From Rathayibacter rathayi (GTDB lineage: Bacteria; Actinomycetota; Actinomycetes; Actinomycetales; Microbacteriaceae), in the NCBI RefSeq assembly GCF_004011095.1, contig NZ_CP028129.1, positions 868,001-932,000 on the forward strand: a stretch of DNA of 64,000 nucleotides, written 5' to 3'. Every line of letters begins with the position of its first letter. Positions within the stretch are counted from its first letter, which is position 1. This document shows positions 55,896 through 64,000 of the stretch, piece by piece. The notes under the pieces were generated by a model. It had not been told where the DNA came from. It worked only from the letters and a program-made list of their open reading frames with translations, and did no database searches. The position numbers were made by a program, and so were the translations under genes.

Positions 55896-56667
55896 CACCC
55901 CGGTGACCGACGGGGCCGGCGTCGATCCGTCCATCGACCCCTTCGTCGATCCGTCCGTCGATCCCTTCCTCGAGCGGGTGGCGATGGAGGAGGACCCCGA
56001 CGAACTCTTCCCCGGCGATCGCGGCGTCCTCGACACAGAGGTCCGCCGTGTGCTCGTGCATGTGCTGCAGCGGCGCTTCCTCCTCGCCGACCGGCACCGG
56101 GAGCAGTGGGCCGTTCTCGTGGAGCACCGGCAGCTGATCGAGTCGCGGCTGAACGACCTGTTCGTGCGGCTGATCGTCGACCATGAGCGCGGAGTCGCCT
56201 ACAAGCAGCAGGTGCGCTCCGACAACGTCGAGATGCCGGTGCTGCTCCGCGACCTTCCATACAACCGCGCCGAGACGCTGGTGCTCGTGCACCTGCGCAC
56301 CGTGCATCAGCGGGAATCGGCGGCCGGCGAGTCGTCGGCGCGCGTGGACGTCGAAGAGGTCGAGCAGACGGTGCTCAGCTACTTCGCGGACGCGGAGCGG
56401 GACACCGCGCGTCGGCAGCGGATGGTTCGCAAGGCGCTAGAGCGGCTGGGCCGGGACGGCATCGTCGAGGAGGAATCGGCGGGGCGGTACCGGATCAGCC
56501 CGATTGTGGAGATCGTGCTGAGTGCGCCGAAGCTGCGGGAGCTGAGCGACTGGCTGCGCGGGCGCGGCAGCGACGAGGCGGCTGCCGATGACGCCTCTGC
56601 CGACGACGCCCTCCCCGACGACACCCTCCCCGACGACAGCCCCGATCCGGAGGACGACCCCCGATGA
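55888..56667 (+). CDS. Wadjet/Mks subunit JetB (MksE, DUF4194)
   Basis: 259 residues. The DUF4194 core runs from ~45 to 215 ([50 protein letters not shown]), forming the winged-helix KITE subunit that binds JetA. Both ends are low-complexity: a DPSxDPF repeat near the N-terminus (DNA ~55922-55970) and repeated DDA/DDT/DDS at the C-terminus. The start overlaps jetA by eight bases and the stop overlaps jetC by four. Confidence 0.85.
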
Positions 56668-59600
56668 CCATGCTCGACACCCTCTTCGGCCTCATCCCCG
56701 CCGCCTCCCGCGGACAACAGTGGCTCGCCGAGGATTTGCAGCTGGTCAACTGGGGCGGCTACGACGGTGCCCACCGAGTCCGCTTCTCGCCGGGCGCCAC
56801 CCTGCTCTGCGGCGGCTCCGGCTCCGGCAAGTCGACTCTGATGGACGCCTACATCGCGCTGATGATGCCGCACACCACGCCCTTCAACGGTGCCTCCAAC
56901 GGCGGAGTGACCGGGCGGCCGCGCGGCGAGGACCAGCGCAACATCCTCTCCTACGCCCGCGGCAAGCTCGATGAGTCGCGGACGGAGGAGGGCACGAGGA
57001 TGCGCGTCCTGCGCGGGGACGGCACCGACACCTGGACCGCGGTCGCGATGACCTGGGTCGACCACGACGGTTCGCGCTTCAGCGCGGTCCGCGCCTGGTA
57101 TGTCCCGGCCGGTGCGCGCGTGCTCGAGGAGACCGTGCGCGTCCGCGCGAGCGCCGAGGGCCCGATCAACCTCGCCACTCTCGACGGCGCCGCGGCGCAC
57201 CGCTTCTCCGACACGTCGCTGCGAGCGGCGGGTCTGGACCCGCTCGCCACCGACCGCGAGTTCTCGGCGCGCCTGCACGCGGTACTCGGCATCGGAGCCG
57301 CCGGCGCCGGATCGAAGGCGATGAGCCTGCTCGCGCGCATCCAGGCCGGTCAGCAGATCACCACGGTCGACGACCTCTACAAGAAGCTCGTGCTCGAGGA
57401 GCCCGAAACCCTCGCCTCGGCCGACGCGGTCGTCGCCCACTTCGACGAGCTCGAGAGCACACGACAGCGGATGCTCACCGCGCGCCAGCAGGTCGCCGCG
57501 CTCGAGCCGTTGAGGGGTCTGCGCCTGCGCATCGCCGCTTCGGCCGAGCGCGTGCGGTTGATCGACGCGCTCGGCGAGTTCGACGCTCCGGTCTCTCCGG
57601 CGGCCCTCTGGCGGGCGGAGCAGCGCCTCGGCCTCCTGCGCGACGTCGAGTCCGAGCTGCGGGAGCGCACCCGCTCCGTCGACGCCGTGCTGCGGGAGAA
57701 AAGGGCGCTCGCCGGGGCGGCGGAGTCGGAGCGGGACGCTCTCGCCGAGGTGCTGCGGGCCTCCGGCGGCGATCGCCTCGACACGGCGCAGCGCGAGCTC
57801 CGCGAGGCGCGGCGGCGGCTCGAGACGGTGCGCGACAGCAGGATTCGGCTCGACGAGGATCTGCGTGCGCTGGGTATGGAGGAGACCACCCGTGAGGGCT
57901 TCGAGGGTGTCCTCGCGCGCGCCTCCGACGCCACGGGCGCGGCCGAGGCCAAGCGCGACGCCCGCGCGACATACTCGGACGCGATGACGGAGCGCACGGC
58001 GGCCGCTCGCGATCTCGCCGAGCTCGAGGCGGAGGCGCGCGCGGCCTCGCAGCATCACGACAGCATTCCGAGGCCGTTGCACGAGGCGCGCGAGGTGATC
58101 GCCCGCGCGGCGGGCCTTTCGCGGGACGACCTGCCCTACGTGGGAGAGCTCGTCGAGGTTCGGAGCGAGTTCGAGCCGTGGCGGGAGGCGTTCAGCCTCG
58201 CCCTCGGCGGCTTCGCGACGACGCTCCTGCTCGACGTCGCCCACCTCGATCGCTTCCGCGCCGCGATCGACGCCGTGCGGCTCCCGGTCCGCCTCCGCTA
58301 CGAGGGCGTGCAGACCGGCCTCGAACAGGTGCGCAGCCTCGACCCATCGACGCTGCCCGGTCGTCTCGACTACCGCTCCACGCCCTTCACCGGCTGGCTG
58401 CAGGACCGCCTCGAGGACCGCTTCGGTGTCGTCTGCGTCGAGCACGCGGACGAGCTGGGGCGGCACCGGTTGGCGCTCACTCTCTCCGGTCAGCTCTCGC
58501 AGGGCCAGCGCGGAGCGCACGGTGGCCACGGCGCGGCAAGCGTCCTGGGCTTCTCGAACGCGCGGAGGCTGCGCGAGCTGAGCGCACTCGTCGAGACGGC
58601 CCGGGCTCGCAGCACAGCGGCGACAACCGCGTCCCGAGTCGCGGAGGAGGCACTCGACGCGATCGACGACCGTCTCACCCGCTTCGCCCGCATCGCCCGC
58701 GTCTCGTGGGATCAGGTCGACGTGGATGCGCTGGTCGCGGAGCAGGAGCGCTGGACCGCGGTTCTCGGGGAGGTGGCGGAGGCGAACCCCGAGCTGGCGC
58801 GACTGCGGGAGCAGATCGCCGAACTCCGGGAGCGGTCGGAGCGGCTGCGCCAGGAGATCGCCCGGGCGAGCGTCGAGCGGGAGCGGATCGAGGCGGAGTG
58901 GGCCGTGGTGGTCGACGACGTCGACGCAAGTCAGGCGACCCTCGACACGGCGGAGCGGGCCGAACGCGAGCTGCACGACGACGAGCGCGCTTTCCTCGAC
59001 GCCCGCTTCACACTGACCGAGGCCGCCGCGTCCGGCAGCGCCTCGGACGTGCTGGTCCGCTTCGACGCCGCGCTTGCCTCGGCGGCGCAGCGGCTGGAGG
59101 AGGACCGCCGCTCCGCCGCGCAGGCGCACGAGCAGCAGCGCGAGAGCGCCGGCCGGATCATGGCCGGCTTCCTCGACCGCTGGCCCAACCCCACTCTGCT
59201 CGTCGATCCCGAGGCGTCCGCGGGCGACTTCGAGCGCCTGCTCGATGCCCTCGAGACCAGCGGTCTGCACCGGCTTGAGTCCGAGTGGCGCGACAGCCTC
59301 CTCACCCTCTCCGGCAACGACCTGACCAGCTTCGACTCCACGCTCGGCCGCTCGCTCCGCGAGATCCGCGAGCGGATCGAGCCGATCAACGTGATCATGC
59401 AGGATCTGCCGTTCTACGACGACGGCCACCGTCTTCAAATCACCACGCGCGAGAACCAGTCGGAGGTGCGCCGACGCTTCCGCCGCGAGCTCCGCGAGGT
59501 GCGTGCGCAGATCCAGGTGGTAGCGACGGAGGAGGAGCGCGAGCAGGTCTACCGACGCATGTCGCGGCTCATCCAGCGGCTGCGACGCACCGCGCCCGAC

Positions 59601-60014
59601 TTCGGCGACCTCGTCGACGTGCGCAACCACGTCCGCGTCAGCGCTGAGCGCGTCGACGCCGTCACCCGCGCACACGTAGCGCTCTACGACCACATTGGCG
59701 AGAAGTCCGGCGGCGAGTCGCAGGAGCTGATCGCGTTCATCGTCGGAGCGGCGCTGCGCTACCAGCTCGGCGACGCGGGCGCCGACCGCCCCCGCTACGC
59801 CCCGGTCTTCATGGACGAGGCGCTGATCAAGGCGGACGCCCACTTCACCAAGCGCGCGATCGGCGCGTGGCGCGGGCTCGGCTTCCAGCTCGTCATCGGC
59901 GCCCCGAATGATAAGTACAGCGCGATCGAGCCGCACGTCGATGTCGAGTACGACATCCTCAAGGACACCCATGGGCGTTCCTGGGCCAGGCCCAAGGTGG
60001 GCCTGGCCGAGTAG
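56664..60014 (+). CDS. Wadjet/Mks SMC-like ATPase JetC (MksB)
   Basis: 1116 residues. Walker [10 protein letters not shown] is at 50-58. A long coiled-coil middle runs from ~270 to 900 with a hinge-like break near 480-620. The C-terminal head has SGGES (1015-1019) and Walker B APVFMDEA (1046-1053), followed by [17 protein letters not shown], which is typical of JetC/MksB and not of SbcC or RecN. It is the motor of the JetABC complex. Its stop is only three bases from the convergent permease stop, and no jetD follows. Confidence 0.88.
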
Positions 60015-60017
60015 GCG

Positions 60018-61466
60018 CTACCGCCCGATCTTCGCGTGGCTGCGCGAATACGCGACGTAGATCCCGAAGCCGACGGCCAGCCAGATCAGGAAGCGCAGCC
60101 AGGTCTCGATCGAGAGGTTAAGCATCAGGTAGGTGCAGATCAGCGCCGACAGTAGCGGGAGCCACGGATTCAGCGGGACCCGGAAGCCCCGCTTCAGGTC
60201 GGGGCGCTTGCGGCGGAGGACCACGACACCGACCGAGACCAGCACGAACGCCGAGAGCGTGCCGATGTTGACCATCTCCTCGAGCACGCCGATCGGGGTC
60301 AGCCCGGCGAGCAGGGCGACCACGACGGTCACCACCACGGAGGTGAACCACGGCGTGCGCAGGCGCGGGTGGACCGCGGCGAGACGCTGAGGGAGCAGTC
60401 CGTCGCGGGCCATCGCGAAGATGATGCGGGTCGCACCGATCAGCAGCGTCAGCACCACAGTGGTCAGGCCGGCGACGGCACCGGCCGAGATGACCGTCGC
60501 CATCCAGGCCTGCCCGTGGTAGGCGAAGGCATTGGCGAGCGCAGCGGAGGGGTCCAGCTCGCGATAGGGCACCATCCCGGTCACCACGAGGGCGACGGCG
60601 CAGTAGAGCACGGTGCAGATGATGAGCGACGCGATGATACCGATGGGCAGGTCGCGCTGCGGGCGGCGGGTTTCCTCCGCCGTGGTCGCGACGACGTCGA
60701 AGCCGATGTAGGCGAAGAAGACGAGGGAGGCGCCCGCGATGACGCCGCCGACTCCGAAGGTCGCGGGCTCGATGCCCGAGAGGAACTGGAGGAGGGGCTG
60801 GGTGAGGCCGGAGGCGGCCTGCGAGGGCTCGGCCGCGGGGATGAACGGCGAGTAATTGTCCATGTTCACGAACTGCAGGCCCGCGACGATGACGAACAGG
60901 ACGATGAAGAGCTTGATCGCCACGAGCACCAGGTTGACGCGCAGCGACTCCTTGATGCCGAGAGTCATCAGCGCGCCGAGCACCAGCACCAGGAGGATCG
61001 CGGGCACATCGACCACTCCGCCGTAAGCGAGCGCGGGGGGCAGGGCGACGCCCAGCTGCTGCAGAAGGGCCCCGAGGTAGGCGCTCCACCCCTGCGCGAC
61101 CACGCTCGCCCCGAGGAACAGCTCCAGGATCAGATCCCAACCGATGATCCAGGCGAAGAGCTCGCCGAGCGAGGCGTAGGAAAACGTGTACGCCGACCCC
61201 GACACGGGCACGGTGGAAGCGAACTCGGCGTAGCACATGGCCGCGAGGGCGCAGGCGAACGCGGCGACGACGAAGCTGAGGACGATCGCAGGGCCGGCGA
61301 TGTTGTGGGCCGCGCGGCCGGTGAGCGTGAAGATGCCCGCGCCGATGACGACTCCGACGCCGAAGACCGTGAGGTCGAGCGCGGTCAGCGACTTCTTGAG
61401 CCGGTACTCGGGCTCATCGGTGTCGGCGATCGACTGCTCGACGGACTTGGTACGCAGGAGGCTCAC
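60018..61466 (-). CDS. Amino-acid permease (APC superfamily, cationic amino-acid transporter type)
   Basis: 482 residues with about 12 membrane segments. The start has the family segment LTALDLTVFGVGVVIGAGIFTL split as KSLTALDLTVFGVG and VIGAGIFTLTGRAA, and YAEFASTVPVSGSAYTFSYA and GFDVVATTAEETRRPQRDLP are typical of the CAT/YfnA group. It probably imports an amino acid by proton symport; the substrate is not evident. It is a single-gene unit convergent with jetC. Confidence 0.9.
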   Translation of the reverse strand: MSLLRTKSVEQSIADTDEPEYRLKKSLTALDLTVFGVGVVIGAGIFTLTGRAAHNIAGPAIVLSFVVAAFACALAAMCYAEFASTVPVSGSAYTFSYASLGELFAWIIGWDLILELFLGASVVAQGWSAYLGALLQQLGVALPPALAYGGVVDVPAILLVLVLGALMTLGIKESLRVNLVLVAIKLFIVLFVIVAGLQFVNMDNYSPFIPAAEPSQAASGLTQPLLQFLSGIEPATFGVGGVIAGASLVFFAYIGFDVVATTAEETRRPQRDLPIGIIASLIICTVLYCAVALVVTGMVPYRELDPSAALANAFAYHGQAWMATVISAGAVAGLTTVVLTLLIGATRIIFAMARDGLLPQRLAAVHPRLRTPWFTSVVVTVVVALLAGLTPIGVLEEMVNIGTLSAFVLVSVGVVVLRRKRPDLKRGFRVPLNPWLPLLSALICTYLMLNLSIETWLRFLIWLAVGFGIYVAYSRSHAKIGR

Positions 61467-61579
61467 GGTGGTTCTCTCTGTCGGCGGCGGAGTGGCGAGG
61501 AGGCGCGAGGGCCACTGGGGAGGATAGCGGGGCGGGCGCCTCTGCCGCTCCGGGCAGCGGGCGAGTACGCTTCCTGGCC

Positions 61580-61936
61580 ATGAGCAGGATCTTCTCGGTG
61601 GCGTTCGCGGACGTGCACCCCCTTTACGTCGCGAAAGCGCAACGCAAGGGTCGGACCCGGGAAGAGGTCGACGAGGCGGTGCGCTGGCTCACGGGCTTCA
61701 CGGACGCGCAGCTTCGGCAGCACCTCGAGGCCAGGACGACGGTCGAGGAGTTCTTCGCGGCGGCGCGCCTGCATCCGCACGCGCCGGCGATCACGGGCGT
61801 GGTCTGCGGAGTGCGGGTCGAGACGATCGAGGACCCACTGATGCAGCGGATCCGGTACCTCGACAAGCTGATCGACGAGATCGCGCGGGGGCGGCCGATG
61901 GCGAAGGTGTTGCGAGCAGCTCCCGCGGCGGTCTGA
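61580..61936 (+). CDS. DUF2200 family protein
   Basis: 118 residues. Recognised from RIFSVAFADVHPLYVAKAQRKGR, seen here as SVAFADVHPLYVAKAQRKGR, and EDPLMQRIRYLDKLIDE, the two conserved blocks of DUF2200. A small cytoplasmic protein of unknown function. Divergent from the permease with a 113-base gap. Confidence 0.8.
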   Translation: MSRIFSVAFADVHPLYVAKAQRKGRTREEVDEAVRWLTGFTDAQLRQHLEARTTVEEFFAAARLHPHAPAITGVVCGVRVETIEDPLMQRIRYLDKLIDEIARGRPMAKVLRAAPAAV

Positions 61937-62046
61937 GAGCGGCGGCGAGCTCGGGCCTTCCTCCACAGGTACCGCTTCGCCGCGGCTCTCCACGGATCCG
62001 GCTGTGCCGCCCCTGCGCTCGAGGCGAGGCGAGCAAGGTGTCGGTC

Positions 62047-63243
62047 ATGACATCAACTCAGCGCACCCCCACTCCTCGCTCCCGCCGCCGCGAGCCCGAC
62101 ATCGTTCGGGCGAGCGAGATCCAGGATCTCCTCGCCGCCGTCCCCTCCATCATCGGCATCCGGCCGGAGGAGTCCGTGGTCGTGGTGCCTTTCCTCGGGA
62201 CGCGCGCCGGCGGCGGCTTCCGCCTCCCCCTCCCGGAGCGAGTGCGCCGGGCCGAGGTCGAAGCTCTGGCGCGCGGCTGTGCGCGCCTGATGGAGACGAT
62301 GCCGCGCGCGACCGCAGTGCTGGTGGTGGTGTACACCTCCGCGGGGTACGCCGAGGAGCGGGGAATCCCGCAGCTCCAACTCGGGCGGGCTATTCTGCGT
62401 CGACTCGAGCGCACGCGGCTCGGCATCGTCGCGGTGGCCTGCGTCGCGGGAGACGGCTGGGGGCGCTACACCGAGCCGGAGGAGTGTCGGCAGCCGCGGC
62501 CGCTCCTCGAGATCCAGCGGAGCGAGACGGGGGTCCTCGCTCGGGCGGTCGTCGACGAGCCGCTGGATCTTGGTGCGCTCTCCGCGCTCCCCGCCGTCGA
62601 TGAGGCCGATCGCGTGCTCGTTGCGCAGGTGCTCGAGAGAGCGCCGCTGCTCGGTGACACGGTCGCGATCGTCGAGCGCTGGCTCACCGGGCCGCCTGAC
62701 GTGCGCCGCGAGGGGCTGATCGTCCGGATGCTGCAGTGCCCGCCATTGCGGGACGGGGTCACAGTGCAGATCGCCAGCACCGCCGAGATGGGCGCGATGC
62801 AGGCGCGTAGCCAAGACCGGCTCGAGAGATTGAGCGCGCAGACCGGGGAGAGCGTGTCCTTGCTCGCCGAACGCGAGTTCCTGGCCGGATCGGGCGATGA
62901 CCACGACCACGAGATGTCGGTGCTGCTCCTCGGGAGCGGTCGTGCTCCGGAGCGCGAACGGCTGGCGCAGGCGACTCGACTCCTGGCGCGTGCGGCGGCA
63001 CTCGCCCCGGAGGGCGCGCGGTCGCCGGTGCTCACGGTGCTCGCGTGGTGCTGGTGGGCGCGCGGAGTGTCGAGCCTCGCTGCTCTCCACCTCGCCGAGG
63101 CCCTGCGGCTCGACCCCGACAATTCGATGGCCCAGCTCTACGCCTCCCTGTTCGCGACGCGCGCCCTTCCAGACTGGGTTCTGGACGGCGCCGCCGAGGC
63201 ACTCGACGCGGCGAGCACCTGCCGCGGCGAGCGCCTCAACTGA
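62047..63243 (+). CDS. DUF4192 family protein
   Basis: 398 residues from ATG 62047; a GTG three codons earlier (62038) is also possible. IQDLLAAVPSIIGIRPEESVVVVPF is the start of DUF4192, seen as LLAAVPSIIGIRPEESVVVV, an actinobacterial protein of unknown function. The C-terminus (~300-390) contains tetratricopeptide-like helices (HLAEALRLDPDNSMAQLYAS). No operon partners are obvious. Confidence 0.82.
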   Translation: MTSTQRTPTPRSRRREPDIVRASEIQDLLAAVPSIIGIRPEESVVVVPFLGTRAGGGFRLPLPERVRRAEVEALARGCARLMETMPRATAVLVVVYTSAGYAEERGIPQLQLGRAILRRLERTRLGIVAVACVAGDGWGRYTEPEECRQPRPLLEIQRSETGVLARAVVDEPLDLGALSALPAVDEADRVLVAQVLERAPLLGDTVAIVERWLTGPPDVRREGLIVRMLQCPPLRDGVTVQIASTAEMGAMQARSQDRLERLSAQTGESVSLLAEREFLAGSGDDHDHEMSVLLLGSGRAPERERLAQATRLLARAAALAPEGARSPVLTVLAWCWWARGVSSLAALHLAEALRLDPDNSMAQLYASLFATRALPDWVLDGAAEALDAASTCRGERLN

Positions 63244-63284
63244 TCGGCACCGCGCTGATCGGCACACGCGCTGATCGGCACACG
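63241..63284 (+). repeat. Short direct repeat after the DUF4192 gene
   Basis: CTGATCGGCAC occurs three times in about 44 bases (overlapping the stop codon), with CGCG linkers. A small tandem repeat of unknown role. Confidence 0.6.
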
Positions 63285-63337
63285 ACCGGCTACGCGAGAA
63301 GGCGCTCTTGCCAGGCGCGGTGCTCTCTCCTATCGTT

Positions 63338-63351
63338 CAACCATATGGTTG
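63338..63351. promoter_or_regulatory. Palindrome over the arsR-type start codon
   Basis: CAACCATATGGTTG is a perfect 14-bp palindrome that contains the ATG (63345) of the ArsR-family gene. Probably its own operator. Confidence 0.5.
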
Positions 63352-63671
63352 TACAAGCGGACCCTGATGTCGACCGGCTCTTCCGGGCGCTGGCAGACGG
63401 CACGCGGCGCGACATCGTCGCCCGGGTGCTGGTCGGCGAGCAGTCCGTCTCGGCGCTGGCGACCCGTTACGACATGTCGTTCGCGGCGGTGCAGAAGCAT
63501 GTGGCCGTCCTTGAGCGGGCGACGCTCGTGCGCAAGCGCCGCAGTGGTCGGGAGCAGCTGGTGCGGGGTGAGGTCGCCGCGGTGCAGCGGGTGTCGCGCC
63601 TACTCGACGCTTATGAGCAACTGTGGAGGGGGAGGGTCGACCGCAGGTCAGATTTTCTCAACGAGGAGTGA
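63345..63671 (+). CDS. ArsR-family transcriptional regulator
   Basis: 108 residues. A winged helix-turn-helix of ArsR type: VDRLFRALADGTRRDIVARVL at the start (RALADGTRR) and MSFAAVQKHVAVLERATLVR for the recognition helix. No metal-binding CxC or DxH motif is seen, so it is of the metal-independent type (SdpR-like) that is usually paired with an AHSA1/SRPBCC protein, as here. The start is set by the palindrome-embedded ATG. Confidence 0.88.
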   Translation: MVVQADPDVDRLFRALADGTRRDIVARVLVGEQSVSALATRYDMSFAAVQKHVAVLERATLVRKRRSGREQLVRGEVAAVQRVSRLLDAYEQLWRGRVDRRSDFLNEE

Positions 63672-63719
63672 CCACCCGGGAGCCGACCGGCTCGCGGGAC
63701 GTGCTGGAAGGAGACGCAC

Positions 63720-64000
63720 ATGACCGTGCTGCAGTCCATCAAGGACATCGAGAAACTGACCCTGACCATCATTGCCGAGTTCGACGCGGGTAGTGAGCGC
63801 GTCTGGCTCCTCTGGACCGACCCGCGCCGGCTTGAGCGCTGGTGGGGGCCGCCGACCTGGCCCGCGGTGTTCGAGCGGCACGAGCCCGTCGAGGGCGGGC
63901 GCAGCGCTTACGTGATGACGGGCCCGGACGGCGAGCAGGCGCGCGGCTGGTGGCGCGTGACCCGGGTCGAGGAGCCGAGCCGGTTCGAGTTCGAGGACGG
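63720..64000 (+). CDS. SRPBCC/AHSA1-domain protein (3' end beyond window)
   Basis: ATG 63720 after a GGAAGGAG ribosome site; the frame is open to the window end (93 codons). IIAEFDAGSERVWLLWTDPRRLERWWGPP is the typical start of an AHSA1-like START-fold protein, seen as VWLLWTDPRRLERWWGPP. These bind hydrophobic ligands and commonly follow an ArsR gene, probably cotranscribed. Confidence 0.85.
   Translation, partial: MTVLQSIKDIEKLTLTIIAEFDAGSERVWLLWTDPRRLERWWGPPTWPAVFERHEPVEGGRSAYVMTGPDGEQARGWWRVTRVEEPSRFEFED

Noticed and set aside
56379..59972. An 1197-codon open frame antisense to jetC
   Set aside because: No ribosome site or family motif; composition is arginine/leucine-rich as expected for the shadow of a high-GC gene. 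The same applies to the long antisense frames over the NRPS genes (36008-38272, 37417-39939), the exporter (47776-50562) and arg genes (1827-4118).

Overview
The window is a 64 kb piece of a high-GC actinobacterial chromosome. It has dense, overlapping GTG/ATG-started operons, an rRNA spacer without tRNA genes, the long helix-54 insertion in the 23S rRNA, and a tyrS...tlyA-nadK-recN-pyrG-nudix-xerD-parA-scpA-scpB-rluB-cmk-der gene order like that of mycobacteria. The 16S rRNA and gene complement fit Microbacteriaceae (Rathayibacter/Clavibacter-like); the genus is a guess.

Layout. 1-6.4 kb: arginine biosynthesis operon argC(partial)-J-B-D-F-H, without argR or argG, ending in a coupled 46-residue membrane peptide and a 3-methyladenine glycosylase. 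7.0-8.3 kb: a leftward pair made of a SatD-like DNA-binding protein and a membrane protein, with inverted repeats over its promoter. 8.4-9.7 kb: tyrS. 9.7-16.2 kb: a complete rrn operon (two promoter candidates, antitermination leaders, 16S, 23S, 5S, terminator). Its 16S-23S spacer carries about 14 tandem 30-bp units, each able to fold into a 9-bp stem with a 7-nt loop. 16.3-30.2 kb: housekeeping block from tlyA to der. 30.3-31.1 kb: a TetR regulator and tRNA-Pro(GGG).

31.2-54.2 kb: a complete hydroxamate siderophore locus, divergent around two tandem DtxR/IdeR-type iron boxes. Leftward are an ornithine N5-monooxygenase and two nonribosomal peptide synthetases (NRPSs). Rightward are a formyltransferase, a heterodimeric ABC exporter, a lipoprotein receptor, two FecCD permeases, an ATPase and MbtH. 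Hand-read adenylation codes are DINYWGGIGK (N5-formyl-N5-hydroxyornithine), DVWHVSLVDK (Ser) and DAWDSGLINK (unassigned, perhaps hydroxyornithine). This suggests a coelichelin-like peptide with Ser in place of Thr. The first FecCD permease has an RDD-like N-terminal extension and two single-base frameshifts.

54.4-60.0 kb: JetA-JetB-JetC (MksF/E/B) condensin-like genes of a Wadjet-type system, with no jetD nuclease beside them. 60.0-64 kb: an amino-acid permease, a DUF2200 protein, a DUF4192 protein, and an ArsR regulator with an AHSA1/SRPBCC protein cut by the window edge.

The strongest candidate for something undescribed is the hairpin array in the 16S-23S spacer. Its units keep their pairing through double substitutions and G-U pairs that work only in the transcribed strand. 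Next are the JetABC set without JetD and the odd NRPS domain order.
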